From positions 460,001-524,000 of the forward strand of contig JAWDGP010005809.1 of assembly GCA_033675545.1 (NCBI GenBank): 64,000 nucleotides of DNA. The letters are read 5' to 3'. The translations under genes and the position numbers were made by a program. Under the pieces are notes generated by a model. That model was not told the DNA's origin and did no database searches. It saw nothing but the letters and a program-made list of their open reading frames with translations. The first letter of the stretch is position 1. Each line of letters begins with the position of its first letter. Positions 1 to 11,500 of this stretch are shown here, piece after piece. Source of the DNA: Elysia crispata. Taxonomy: Eukaryota; Mollusca; Gastropoda; Plakobranchidae.

Positions 1-58
1 CAAGCCCAACCAGTCGACTGTCGGCCGGGAATGGTGGCGCTTGTCGGGAGCACCAGGC
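1..58 (-). other. Possible exon fragment at the left edge
   Basis: On the minus strand a pyrimidine-rich acceptor (CTCACCTCACCCCACAG) sits immediately before this GC-rich segment, which is open in all three frames to the window edge. One frame reads PGAPDKRHHSRPTVDWLGL. It is too short to identify and could be chance. It lies on the same strand as the PET/LIM exon at 20,948-21,072, so it could be a distant downstream exon of that gene, but nothing beyond strand supports this. Confidence 0.15.
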
Positions 59-1800
59 CTGTGGGGTGAGGTGAGCCCTGGAGTGAGCGCTGCTGCGGCT
101 CTCGGGGCTGGCGCGTGAAGAGGCCTGGAGACTGGTAACAATTTCCGCTCCTGGAGCTATGGGACACGAGAGGAGCGGGCGCGGGGAGTTCTAAAGATAA
201 CAAGGAAATAAAATCCAAGAAACTTAAGGTAAACAGACGCCGTGCATGCCTGCCCTCAAAAACGGTATTTACATCTTCACTAGGACCTGGGGAGAGAGGG
301 TTGTAAGGAGGGGGGGAGGCAGGGAACCTGTTTCCGGTGTGCAAGGGACGGGCACGTGCGAGTGAGTTGTTCAGTTTACGGGTTTGGCTTGGCTTGGGAG
401 CTCCCCTCCTCCCCTCCCCCCACCTCCCCCTCACCTTTTTTCTCCCCTTAAGGCACCACTTTTCATACCAAGCCTCTTCACGACGCCCTTCTATTCAAAT
501 TCCTTCGGTTTCTATTGTTACATGGTTCTTTGATGGCGTGTTGCAGAAGAATGAATGAAAAAAGTGTGAAATGATAATTGAATAAATTGCATCAGGATCT
601 AGAGCTACTCCTCTAGCACATACCACAAGAACATTTCTCCGCTCAAGTCTACCTAGGGACTTCAAATAGTAAACAACACCGAACCAGCGAAAGGATGAAA
701 AAAAAAATTTTTTTTTAATAAGTTCGGCACATTAGAATCTTAAAACATTCTGCAGCATTGCTCCATACGTTAAGTGCTTTGGCTGGAACGCAGGCTTTAG
801 ATTCGTCGCAAAAGAAAACCCATTGCAGAAAGTGTGGGCGAGGGATCAAAGAGACCACTGAGTGTAGAAAGATCTGGATATATCGAGATAAAGCACACAG
901 CACCATAACCTCAAGGCGCTGCTAGTCTGGCCACTCGCGACCCGTCTAGGGCGGGAACACTTGCTTGACCTTTACAGGCCGGACATTGAGCCACCAACCA
1001 ATGTGTGAAGCTGACCTTCCAAGATCTCCCTCTGGAATCCACAGACTGGACAGGTCCTGCATCTTGCTGGTCATCTCACTTCTCGGGTCACCACACCTGA
1101 CGGAGGCCCGTCCCGCCGCTCTGACCTCATTAATCACACGGTTTTCCTAACTCATACATTACAAAACATATTGTGGACCTGAGTCAAGTAGGCTCGAGTT
1201 TGAAACCTCGGATTAGTCCGGTAAAGGGCAGAACTAAACTTTTTTGTGGCAGCACAACACCCGGTTCTATCAAGGACCAAAACCACCCAGTGAATGGAGA
1301 CCTAACTTGTAATATGTAATGCCATAATACCTTTAATGTTAAAGCTTCTGAGCTGAGTGTGCAATACAATAATTGTACTAAGATTCAATGAACCAACCAG
1401 CATCAACTCGTACGGTAGATTATATCACCATAGCCCACAAGACATGCTCCTAGCAACAGTTATGGGGGACGAAACAACAGAGCGGCAGGAAAATAAAAAA
1501 AGTCTAGTGTGTTTCAACAACTTTACAGCAACAACCAGTCCAACCAAGACCAGACACAAGGTCTCCACATCCCTGGCCCAGTAGACGTGAATCGCTTCAC
1601 GCCTGGAGGCGGTCTTCTTCAGTGGTCAGCGGCCAAGGAACTCCAGTACTAGTCCAGACTATAACGACCTGGTCAGCAACGAACCATCTCCAGCCTCTCC
1701 ATGATGAGGACTGTATGAAACTCTGTTTATACAAGTCGATGTTTAGTTTGTCTATCCCGCTGTCTTCGTTGCAACACACTTTGTTAAACTTCTTCCATTG
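59..1800. other. Intergenic or intronic, no supported gene
   Basis: The first 400 bases are GC-rich and the rest is mixed composition. The best open segment is on the minus strand around 946-1137, including MTSKMQDLSSLWIPEGDLG followed by a weak AAG|GTCAGC donor. There is no convincing acceptor and no family resemblance. I see no RNA gene or complete mobile element. Confidence 0.5.
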
Positions 1801-1957
1801 CTCTCTCTGTTTCTGTCTGTCTGCCTGACTGTCTGTCTGTCTGTCTCTGTCTCTCTCTCTCTCTGCAACTTTCACCCTCTCTCTTTCTACCTCTCTGTCT
1901 ATCTCTCTAGCTTTTTATCTATTTCTAGCATTTCTCTCTAGCTCGCCCTCTCTCTCA

Positions 1958-2045
<88 letters not shown>

Positions 2046-2055
2046 TTCTCTTTTT
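1801..2055. repeat. (TC)n microsatellite with imperfect pyrimidine-rich flank
   Basis: An almost pure TC dinucleotide tract runs from about 1,961 to 2,041. It is preceded by a degenerate CTCT/CTGT-rich stretch from about 1,801. Runs of Ser-Leu or Arg-Glu codons read from it are artefacts of the dinucleotide. Confidence 0.95.
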
Positions 2056-2527
2056 CTCCTACAGTCTCTGATCGACCGAAATCGTGACCTACTTGGTTAA
2101 TGAACAATAGAATAAAAAACTTTTACGGACACGTATATATTTTTTTCTCAGGACGATAAAACCAAATTTCTATTCAGAGCGTAAAGAAATAAAATCGGTC
2201 TGACAGAGTTGGGTTTTTTTTTTTTCCTTCTTTTTTGTTTTTTTTAGTGTCTGAGGTAGCGAGTGTTAGCAGAACTGTTGGATGGCTCGGTGTTTAGTGT
2301 GTTCTGTGTGACACCTAGTGTACAGTCTCCAGTGAGCCAGGAAAGGGCGATGTCTCTCCTGCTTCCCTCCCTCCCCCTCTCTTTCTTTCTTTTTTTTTTC
2401 CACAACCACCACCACAAGACAGCCCTCCCCTCTCTCTCCAGGCGCCCCCTCCTCCCCCCTCTCTCCCTTCTTACTCTGTCTGTCAGACTAACATTCGTTT
2501 CTATTGCCGACAAAATAGCCTGTCACA

Positions 2528-2806
2528 TCGTGGTGGTTCAGTCGATAGAGCGCTGAACCATCTGTACTAACCAGGGCCCAGTGCTTGACCCGTGGCTAGC
2601 TGTACCTGCCATCTATCTAGGAGGATGGTCCTGGTCCTGACTTTATCCCTAAGCGCAATGCAGCTGTCTGTATCAGATGCTTCAAGGAACTTAGGAGACG
2701 TAAGACCACTGACCACAGCGGGGCGTTTATCCAGGTGGGAGTTGACCACAAGACTCTCCCCGGCATGATGCAGTCCCACCACCTGGGAAACAGCTAGAGT
2801 CCAGCT
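2528..2806 (+). mobile_element. tRNA-derived SINE-like element
   Basis: The head resembles a tRNA gene. An A-box-like segment (TGGTTCAGTCGATAGAGC, about 2,533-2,550) is followed by a degenerate B-box-like segment (GTGCTTGACCC, about 2,581-2,591) at roughly tRNA spacing. The cloverleaf is not intact and a tRNA-unrelated tail follows to about 2,806. This is the usual layout of a Pol III SINE. The family is not recognised and the boundaries are approximate. Confidence 0.5.
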
Positions 2807-2866
2807 GATCTCTAGATATCCAGATCTATCGACTGGAACTTTCTCACTACCACAGCTGGTTTAGAG

Positions 2867-3190
<324 letters not shown>

Positions 3191-3435
3191 GAAAAAAACA
3201 AACAATGCAATTTAGAAGTTAACAAAATCATTTTGTCCACACAGTTTGAATTTAACATCTTATAATTATAACAGACTTGATTCTGGTTTTATATCCGTCA
3301 AACTTTTGTGATATTACTAAATTGTTGAGGCTCTTGTCTTGCTCCTTAGGTTTCAAGTCGCAAGTACATATGGATCTACTATAAGCTTTTGGGTCCTGGT
3401 TCACTAACCATTTGTAGTGAGTTTGCTTTCCCTTG

Positions 3436-3448
3436 AGAGAGAGAAAAT

Positions 3449-3507
<59 letters not shown>
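3436..3507. repeat. (GA)n microsatellite
   Basis: A GA tract of about 70 bp with one short interruption near its start. It is followed by an A/T-rich AATAAAAAT stretch. Confidence 0.93.
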
Positions 3508-3509
<2 letters not shown>

Positions 3510-4478
3510 TGATATAGAGACCCAGACAGAGAAAGGGGACAAATTAACAAACACTTGAAAATAATAAAAAAAATAATAAAAATAAAAAATAACAAGAACG
3601 GTCTCGGGGTGCTTGCCGATCCGCCGCGGGAGGAAATGTGAAATCTTGATGATGATGGGAAGCAAAGATGGCGGTGGAAACTTTCACCAGTTTTAATTGA
3701 CTCAACACAGTGAGTAGCGCACTGTGAGCTGCTGATGTGCTGGATCAGTAACCCTCCAACATGTCTACAATTAACCTATACATATCTTAATCTCTAACAA
3801 CCCCAACTCTGTTACGAACTAAGCAGAATGTCCTGGGTGAGGTTAGGTATCGCACGAGTTCAGGCTCTCTTTATTGTTTTGATGTCTGCTATACTTAGGT
3901 TTTACTAGACATAAAATGATTCAGCGATGGATACAGAAAAATAGAGATTTCTCCTCTCAGCTGTTGCGGCCTTGACGATTAACGTCACAAGAGCTGCGCG
4001 CCGAACAAGTCCTGGCCGGGCAGGTTCGGGGCTGCAAGGGTCTCAGCCTGATCCACTGAAGGCGTGGGGTTCAAATACACTACGATGAGTGAAATCTACT
4101 CGCTTCACGGTAAGCGGTCTTATCCCCCAGCCACCGGGCCGCACCCTATCGACATCAAAAGTTGAACACTTGAGACTCAATCGAACTGCTGAAGAGTTCA
4201 TTCAGCTTTGATGGCCTCTTGAGATGAAACCTATAGGAGCTCAAGCGCTATCGCTAGTTACAAAATCAACATAGATCAGCAGTACTATCTCTGGTTGCGT
4301 TCAATGTGTCTGTGTGTGCGTGGGAAGGAGTGGGGGTGGGGCAAAGCGGGCGACAGAATCCGCGTGTGTCTGATCAGGTCTCTATCATCAGGAAACTACC
4401 AGTACTGAAGAATCTTGATAAGCGCAAACATCACACTTTAGGTTAGAGGTCAATGACAATTCACTCGAGCGATTGAGC
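3508..4478. other. No supported gene; possible 5' exon and SINE remnant
   Basis: Near 3,664 the plus strand reads GCAAAGATGGCGGTGG. This matches a YY1-type AAGATGGCGG word that often lies just downstream of metazoan transcription starts. It opens a 10-codon frame and is followed by a CACA|GTGAGT donor-like site near 3,711. A tRNA-B-box-like GGGGTTCAAATAC occurs near 4,066 inside a GC-rich block (3,970-4,140), consistent with an old SINE. Neither is strong. Confidence 0.25.
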
Positions 4479-4735
4479 TTGTTCAAAACGCGGACATGAA
4501 ACTAGAACAAGTGAGAAAAGTTTGTTCAAAGCGCGGACATGGAATTAGAACAAGTGAGAAAAGTTTGTTCAAAGCGCGACATGGAACTAGAACAAGTGAG
4601 AAAAGTTTGTTCAAAGCGCGGACATGGAACTAGAACAAGTGCGAAAAGTTTGTTCAAAGCGCGGACATGGAACTAGAACAAGTGCGAAAAGTTTGTTCAA
4701 AGCGCGGACATGTTTTGTGCAACCTTACAGGAGTG
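4479..4735. repeat. 43-bp minisatellite, six copies
   Basis: Starts of TTGTTCAAA fall at 4,479, 4,522, 4,565, 4,607, 4,650 and 4,693, giving a 43-bp period with one 42-bp unit. Each unit has TTGTTC at its start and the inverted GAACAA about 20 bases later, so each can fold into a small hairpin. Units differ at only a few positions. Confidence 0.95.
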
Positions 4736-5427
4736 GTCCAGTGCATATAAAGCGCAAACACTAAATAAAAACAAAAATTCACGGTTCCTCTAGCTCGCTT
4801 TTATTTTGAAAATCCGGGCAAATAGAACGCGAATGCTTGTTGTGTCTATGAAGACTGACTTGAGGCATCGCTACATCGCCGATCAAACCTGATGGACGTC
4901 AGGAAAGACTGGAAGACTAAGGGCCCATGGTGGCTGAGACCACAATAGAACTGTGAGAGAAGTCTGAGTAACTCGCGTGGCTGGAGCAGAAGTCTTGTCC
5001 CTAGAAGCAGCAGCAGCAGCAGCAGTTCCCAACTAGGTGCCAGTGAGACAGATCACTTAATAGGCTGGTTTAAAAAAAAAAAAACGTTAAATAAACCAAA
5101 CAAACCGACTAATTGCTAGAGATGCTTGACCCATATAAACCTGAAAGGAATCACTATCACAAAAATAGACAAAGAGAAAAGAGCGGGAGAAGATAACAGA
5201 ATGATATGTTTGATGCAGAATATGAAGCGATTTATGACAAACATTAAAAAAAGTCCGATAAGCGATATGTGAATTTTTTAAAGGGAGATAATTAACCCTG
5301 ACAGCAAGCTCTCGAGAGAAGTTTTTTTGAAAATCTTCGAGACGGAGCGGAGGGAAAAATTATCCAGGTAGCAAATTGAGTTCATAGCCTCTTATAGTTA
5401 CACTCACACACACACACACATACACTT

Positions 5428-5471
<44 letters not shown>

Positions 5472-5560
5472 CATCTTTACTTTTCTTCTACTTTCTTGAT
5501 CTCCCTCCTCTTATCTTCCTCCTCTCACCGTTGAATCAGGTAGACCAGGTAAAGGCCAGC
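4736..5560. other. No supported gene; short simple repeats
   Basis: Contains a (CAG)n-like run at about 5,008-5,023, an AAAGGGAGATAATT word near 5,280, and a CA tract followed by a CT tract at about 5,403-5,470. I see no supported exon. Confidence 0.5.
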
Positions 5561-5707
5561 CTAGGGCATTCCGTTTAGCTCTGGCTGACTCTTACCGCCT
5601 CCCTCCACCTCCCCCCCTCTCTTTTCCATCTCCCAGCTTTCAGATCTATCAACGTATCTTTCCCGGACGGTCTGAGGCCGAGCTAGTGTCAGCAGCAGCA
5701 GCAGCAT
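5561..5707 (-). CDS. Small ORF (48 aa) with Leu-rich start, doubtful
   Basis: On the minus strand an AACTTCCAG acceptor-like site directly precedes an ATG. It opens a 48-codon frame beginning MLLLLLTLARPQTVRERY and ending at a TAG. Inside it lies a GGCG|GTAAGAG donor-like site, so it could instead be an internal exon continuing elsewhere. The five leucines come from a (CTG)n run, which makes the signal-peptide appearance suspect. No family is recognised. Confidence 0.18.
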   Translation of the reverse strand: MLLLLLTLARPQTVRERYVDRSESWEMEKRGGEVEGGGKSQPELNGMP

Positions 5708-6121
5708 CTGGAAGTTAGCAGCAGACGAGAGCAGGCTCGGCAGGCCGGGCCCAGGGAAAGATCTAGAGAACGAGCAGGGAGAAAAGAACGATGAGATAGA
5801 AGAGAGAGAGAGATCCAGATGGCGAGATACTCAGAAGATCGAGATTTACAGCGCCAGGCCCAAAGATCGTTCATGTGTCTGTCGGTCCGTCCCTTCCAGA
5901 ACTTTCCACATAGTGTGTGAATTTTCCTGGGCTCAAAATGTTACAGCCTGCAGACTTCAAGGTGTGTAGTGAACTGAAAAAGTGGGCATCGCTGCTTTTG
6001 TCTTTTTTTTTTTTTTTTTCTTTTGGTCCTATAAATTATGGCGTGAACTTCTTCTAGTTATGTGTATGTTTGTGTGGGTGGGTGTGTGTAATATTGAACC
6101 AAACGTGAAACGCCTACGTTA
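5708..6121. other. No supported gene
   Basis: Mixed sequence with a poly-T run near 6,003-6,020 and a GT-rich stretch near 6,060-6,090. No exon or RNA gene is seen. Confidence 0.5.
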
Positions 6122-6127
6122 AAAGAG

Positions 6128-6199
<72 letters not shown>
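6122..6199. repeat. (GATA)n(GA)n compound microsatellite
   Basis: About ten GATA tetranucleotides run into a GA dinucleotide tract and end in a short G run. Confidence 0.93.
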
Positions 6200-6204
<5 letters not shown>

Positions 6205-6589
6205 AAAGATTCAAATCTCGCTCTAACTCCGTCCATAAGCTGAAGAGAGCGAGCTGAGGGAAGTCAAAGATATAATCATATCACAGATGGAGCACTGGCC
6301 AGCACATGTTTCTAACTTTAAAGTAAGGAGGGGAGGAAAGCGGGGGTGGGGGTAGGGGGATACTAATGCGGTTAGAATATTCGACTTTGGACTTGGCTTT
6401 GATGGAACATAAGACTAGAGTACAAAAAATTAAATCAATGTCGCGCGAGAGTATTTGCAATGCCCCACGAACATCGATATCAGGCATAAGATGGGTCATC
6501 TCCTGGACACAGAAAGTCTCTGGCCCTCCTAGAGGGTAATGGTCAGCGAACAGCGACCAGGATGTGTGTCTCACCCAAGTACGGCGAGC

Positions 6590-6801
6590 GAGTGTTTGTT
6601 TAGAGAAGGGTGAGCGGTTTGTGAGCGGTTTCTGGCCGCGCGGTGAGGAGATCAGCCGTGGAGATAGCGATCAGACCTTCACCACAGCTCGCGTGGACGG
6701 CACCTAAGATCAGAGTCGGGGGCACCTCGCGGAAATCGTTACGATTAAGATGAAAAAAGTTTTCGAAGTTTATCAGCAATTCAGGATCTCAACAGTCTAG
6801 G
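6590..6801 (+). other. Candidate non-coding first exon with splice donor
   Basis: A GC-rich, repeat-free block ends at AACAGTCTAG|GTAAGCTG, a good plus-strand splice donor. The only ATG frame within it is short and stops exactly at the donor, so a 5' untranslated exon is the simplest reading if the signal is real. No promoter motif or downstream partner exon is identified. Confidence 0.2.
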
Positions 6802-6907
6802 TAAGCTGCATTACCGAGGTGGGAATCACTAAGCGTGCCATTGTATTTAAGGAAAAAGTATGATTTAGTAAGTGGATGTCGGGGTATTAGTGGAACACTG
6901 TCTGGTT

Positions 6908-6940
6908 ATGTGTGTGTGTGGGGGGGGGGGGGGGGGGGAG
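6908..6940. repeat. (GT)n and poly-G tract
   Basis: A short GT run is followed by about 19 consecutive G residues. This is a potential quadruplex former and a likely assembly trouble spot. Confidence 0.85.
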
Positions 6941-7116
6941 GCGCGAAGAGTAGATCCGATGCCAATTGAACTTTGATGATGGAACAAACGGTAAGCTGCG
7001 CTCTAGTAGCACCGGTCTGACTCAGGCCATGACGCAATCCTGACAGTGACCAGTCTAACAGGGCAGATGGCGGGGTCTTCCACCTGGGGTTGTGTGCAGG
7101 CAGCAGCAGCAGCAGC

Positions 7117-7852
7117 GAGTCCGAGTCCTGATGATCCGACTGTCTCACAATGTTGGCGGTCAGCAGTTCTATACCTGAACTATACTAAGAGTGGAACTGA
7201 GGGTTCCCATGGTGATAGGACCAGTACTGAGAAACAACCGAGGCCGAGTCCTGATGATCCGACTGTCTCACAATGTTGGCGGTCAGCAGTTCTATACCTG
7301 AACTATACTAAGAGTGGAACTGAGGGTTCCCATGGTGATAGGACCAGTACTGAGAAACAACCGAGGCCGAGTCCTGATGATCCGACTGTCTCACAATGTT
7401 GGCGGTCAACAGTTCTATACCTGAACTATACTAAGAGTGGAACTGAGGGTTCCCATGGTGATAGGACCAGTACTGAGAAACAAACGAGGCCGAGTCCTGA
7501 TGATCCGACTGTCTCACAATGTTGGCGGTCAGCAGTTCTATACCTGAACTATACTAAGAGTGGAACTGAGGGTTCCCATGGTGATAGGACCAGTACTGAG
7601 AAACAACCGAGGCCGAGTCCTGATGATCCGACTGTCTCACAATGTTGGCGGTCAGCAGTTCTATACCTGAACTATACTAAGAGTGGAACTAAGGGTTCCC
7701 ATGGTGATAGGACCAGTACTGAGAAACAAACGAGGCCGAGTCCTGATGATCCGACTGTCTCACAATGTTGGCGGTCAGCAGTTCTATACCTGAACTATAC
7801 TAAGAGTGGAACTGAGGGTTCCCATGGTGATAGGACCAGTACTGAGAATTAA
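7117..7852. repeat. 123-bp minisatellite, six copies, open in one frame
   Basis: The segment CTGATGATCCGAC recurs every 123 bp (for example 7,128 and 7,251), with about six near-identical units. Because 123 is a multiple of three, one plus-strand frame stays open for 268 codons with a 41-residue repeat containing SQCWRSAVLYLNYTKSGTEG. It ends at a TAA just after the last unit. There is no supporting acceptor or domain, so I treat it as non-coding. A (CAG)n run precedes it (about 7,099-7,116). Confidence 0.92.
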
Positions 7853-8892
7853 CAGGATCGAGGCAGTAATCTGTCCTCTTCTTACTGTTACAGTCTCGGC
7901 AATCGTTACACGGGACATGGGAATGTTATGTTGAGATTCCCCGATCTGAATTGTCACAATTACAAAAGATCGATTTTTTCCATGATCTTGCCTTGAACTA
8001 GCCAGAAGAAACGCGCCCCCTACCCCCCCCCCCCTTACTCCACACACACACACACACACACTAAAAAACAAACAAACAGACAACCAAGCCTTGTGTCATT
8101 AGAGCATCTTAGTTATGGTCAAGCGCCAGGCGGTAGGCTATAAACCGGTCAAGCATCACGTGACAGAGCTCTAGACCTGACAGTGGCACTGACACCCTCC
8201 ACGGCGATATGAAGGATGTGTGCCACATACAACAGCCCTGGACATCTCTTGTTACGTGTTGACCACTACTGACAACAGATTGGCCATTGTTTGTGGCCAA
8301 TGTTACAGATTTGTCTCCTCCTGCCAGTATCACCGACCGCCGCTACTACTTGCAAGTTTCTATCTGAGGTCACTCAGCTGAACAATGGGACAGGGTCCGT
8401 TCCCTCCACGGTCAGCGACAGAGAGTAAATACAGCGTAGGCCTAGCATGATTTCTGTCCAGCTGCTGGTCAGTTGATACTCTGGACATTTGTCATGTTTG
8501 TCCAAAGTAGCAAACGAGAGAGTCAGGTCGAGGCAGCTCTCGCCGACCGCTAAGACATTGTTATTGTGGTGACCTGACCACACAAGATTCTTAGCCTGGC
8601 CACTTGCCACACACACACACACTCTTGTCACATAACTTGGGACAAGGCAAACATTCTAACACTGTTACATGTCCAGCTCTGTTTAACCAAAGCTGCTACA
8701 CTGACAGAGGTCGCGCCGAGACTAGGATGACCAAATAAAAATCGTTACGCGCTATCTTTTCTGTCAATAAGCCAAGCAAGAGTAAAGAGGAAAACTCCAG
8801 GCAGATACACTAACATACTCTCTCACAAATAAAAGGCCGCATCCTTTTGCGCACGCGCACTAGGTGATATGGTTCGTGGCACAACTCCAAGC
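7853..8892. other. No supported gene
   Basis: Contains a poly-C tract and (CA)n at about 8,024-8,061. A pyrimidine-rich plus-strand acceptor (TTGTCTCCTCCTGCCAG) lies near 8,327, followed by a short open segment (ITDRRYYLQVSI) with no good donor. A further (CA)n lies near 8,610. Nothing here is strong enough to call. Confidence 0.45.
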
Positions 8893-9690
8893 ACCCAGTC
8901 AATACAATCTCTCTCGATGTCCTGATAAATCCGACAATAATGTTGGCGGTAAGTTGGAGAGGATTCGATAATCTTGAACTGTCTTCTCATGGGGAGACTA
9001 CAGTCATAGCACAATCTCTCTCGATGTCCTGATAAATCCGACAATAATGTTGGCGGTAAGATAGGAAACTTTCGATAATCTTTAACAATCTTCTTATGGG
9101 GAGACTAGAGTCTGCACATCGCACAATCTCTCTCGATGTCCTGATAAATCCGACAATAATGGTGACGGTAAGTTAAAAAAGATTTGATAATCTTTAACAG
9201 TCTTCTTATGGGGAGACTAGAGTCTACACATAGCACAATCTCTCTCGATGTCCTGATAAATCCGACAATAATGTTGGCGGTAAGTTAGGAAACTTTCGAT
9301 AATCTTTAACTGTCTTCTCATAGGTAGACTAGAGTCTACACATAGCACAATCTCTCTCGATGTCCTGATAAATCCGACAATAATGTTGGCGGTAAGATAG
9401 GAAACTTTCGATAATCTTTAACAATCTTCTTATGGGGAGACTAGAGTCTGCACATCGCACAATCTCTCTCGATGTCCTGATAAATCCGACAATAATGTTG
9501 ACGGTAAGTTAAAAAAGATTTGATAATCTTTTACTGTCTTTTCATGGGGAGACTAGAGTCTACACATAGCACAATCTCTCTCGATGTCCTGATAAATCCG
9601 ACAATAATGTTGGCGGTAAGTTAGAAAAGATTTGATAATCTTTAACTGTCTTCTCATGGGACGACTACAGTCTAAATGTAGCACAATCTC
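8893..9690. repeat. 112-bp minisatellite, seven copies
   Basis: The word CAATCTCTCTCGATGTCC recurs at intervals of about 108 to 116 bp from about 8,905 to 9,572. Units diverge by substitutions and small indels. Most carry GTTGGCGGTAAGTT, a perfect 5' splice-site consensus on the plus strand. Much of the unit aligns with the 123-bp unit at 7,117-7,852, so the two arrays share ancestry. Confidence 0.92.
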
Positions 9691-10123
9691 TCCACGACAA
9701 ACTATGCAAACTTTGCCAGTCACTCTAGAATAATGAATTATTATGGATTTTTTTAGGTCTCTTTGCAGCACGATGGTTTGACTCCACCTTTCTGTGATAT
9801 TCATATCAATGAAGGCCCGTGTTATAAATGTATTTCTAGATCTAGTGTTGCCTTTAAAAAAATATTTCACCCTTATGTCCCTGACTGTAGGCTGACACCG
9901 AAACTGAGACTTTGAAAGACGACCCACGTGACCTGGGGGATATTCCTGGCTCAACCAGTCTTAGCAAGCACTCATCAGGCGCCGGGCGATGACGTAACTC
10001 GCTGACGTCACGCATACCTCGTCACCTGAGGAGCATCCTGGTTGTCATCTGTCAAAACAATTGCTTCCTCCCTGCGAGACAGAGATCTTCTGTTTGCTCG
10101 CCCCTCCTGGCCCGCGTGGTTAC
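9691..10123. other. No supported gene
   Basis: Single-copy-looking sequence that becomes GC-richer towards 10,000. No exon with two good borders is seen. Confidence 0.4.
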
Positions 10124-10243
10124 CTCAACGGTGAAGGTCACACTGGAGACCATGGTCACGGAGCTCTTGTGACCATTCATCATCAGGTCACCGTGATGCA
10201 GGCCCCGCGACCATAGTTCCCTCCCCTCTCCACCAGGAGGTTT
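10124..10243 (-). CDS. Candidate internal exon, family unknown
   Basis: On the minus strand the segment lies between GGTCACAG (acceptor) and GTTGAG|GTAACC (donor). It is 120 nt long with one fully open phase-0 frame of 40 codons that includes MNGHKSSVTMVSSVTFTVE. Composition is more GC-rich than its surroundings. The acceptor has a poor pyrimidine tract and no domain is recognisable. It is on the same strand as, and downstream of, the PET/LIM exon. Confidence 0.3.
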
Positions 10244-10730
10244 CTGTGACCAATAATCGGGATGAAGTGGTCAGACACCTCTCCGCAACAACGCTCAGTT
10301 TAAACACATAACATGCCGTTTCTAATCACCGAGCCATCGAGATGCCCACTGGTCAAGGAGGTCACTCAAGCTGAGCCCTTCCCACTCAGACAATGAGATA
10401 CCCTTCAGACCATCGAAAACTGATTCCTTTTATCGTTTTTTACAAAAAAAAAAGAAAGAAAAAAGCAGATTCTAGAAGATTATTTTGCGTTCGCTGAGTA
10501 GCTATCTGGATTACTTTATAACTAGGTAAGCAAGCTGCCAGTATTTGTGGTGTGATGGATGTTTGCTATACTGATTAATGTAGGAAGCGGAGTTGACTTT
10601 AAAAGCATTGGCAAGCGACGGGCTGCAGCAATTGACCACTTGTGGGTGGACCTAGGCTTAATTATCTCTAGCCTAAGCTCTGAACATTGAGACTGAGCGT
10701 TGATACTTCATAATCAAAGAAAATTCTCCA
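10244..10730. other. No supported gene
   Basis: Unique-looking sequence with a poly-A stretch near 10,442. Nothing recognisable. Confidence 0.4.
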
Positions 10731-11010
10731 TATCTCGGGTAAAGCTGATAGCCTGGGCATATCGACAACCATGATAGAGTCGATAGATGGGAGAGACTCG
10801 ATAGTTAAGACAGATTCGATAGCAAAAGTAAAGTCGATAGTCTGGGTAGATTCCATAACCGGGGTAAATTCGATAGTCAGAGTAGACTCGGTGGTCAGGA
10901 GAGAGAAAATAGTCAGGATAGTGTCATAATCAAAATAGAGTCGATAGTCAGCACAAAGTTGAAAGCCAGGGTACATTCGATAGCCGTTTGATAGCCGGGA
11001 TAGAGTCTAT
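10731..11010. repeat. Degenerate ~24-bp minisatellite (GATAGTC-type)
   Basis: Words such as CGATAGTC, GATAGCC and GATAGAGTCGATAG recur every roughly 20-28 bases. On the minus strand this gives a weakly repeating STLTIEF-like frame, which I regard as incidental. Confidence 0.75.
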
Positions 11011-11044
11011 AGCTAACTTTTTCTAACCTTTGGCTTAATCTATG

Positions 11045-11122
11045 AGACACACACACACACACCAGGTGAATGTATGTGTGTGTATCATACTGTTCATGAG
11101 ATGTGTGTGTGTGTGTGTGCGG
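11045..11122. repeat. (CA)n and (GT)n inverted pair
   Basis: A CA tract (about 11,047-11,062) and GT tracts (about 11,082-11,090 and 11,102-11,120) are separated by only tens of bases. A transcript could fold into a short hairpin here. Confidence 0.7.
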
Positions 11123-11224
11123 TGCTTAAAGTTCCCATGATTAAGCTCGAGAATCGACGATCTTTGTTTTCCCCCAATCAGCCTGTTTGCATGTGAGCGT
11201 GTGGAGTAGCAATAAAACACCGCG

Positions 11225-11500
11225 CACATTGGCTATAAATTGTCCAATAGAATGACTCGTCATAATGCCTAATTAAATCATAACTCCCGATCCTGACGTT
11301 AGAAGTTTCCGTAATGAACGAATCGTTTTTTTCATCGACAATAATTTAGCTGTGGCGAGCGCCTGGTTTGGTTTTCATTGCTGCCGATCACGCACAACAT
11401 GCAGCCACCGGTCGGGCGTGATGCTGGACATTAATCACGGCAAGAGAGCGCGTCCGGCGAGCTCTGCAGGTCTTATGGCCAACACTTTTTTACAGTTTTG
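11225..11500. promoter_or_regulatory. Candidate conserved non-coding or cis-regulatory block
   Basis: A repeat-free island between repeats. It has a CCAAT word (GTCCAATAG), a homeodomain-type palindrome (CCTAATTAAATCATAA) and a second site (GGACATTAATCACGGC), with a GC-rich, E-box-poor remainder. It resembles developmental enhancers in composition. The call is inference from motif density only. Confidence 0.2.

Noticed and set aside
4479..4735. CRISPR-like array of 43-bp units
   Set aside because: Units are contiguous tandem copies without distinct spacers, in a eukaryotic context.
7046..7852. 268-codon frame with a 41-residue repeat as a gene
   Set aside because: The frame exists because the minisatellite period is 123 bp. 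It starts inside a CAG run, stops right after the array, and has no domain or splice support.
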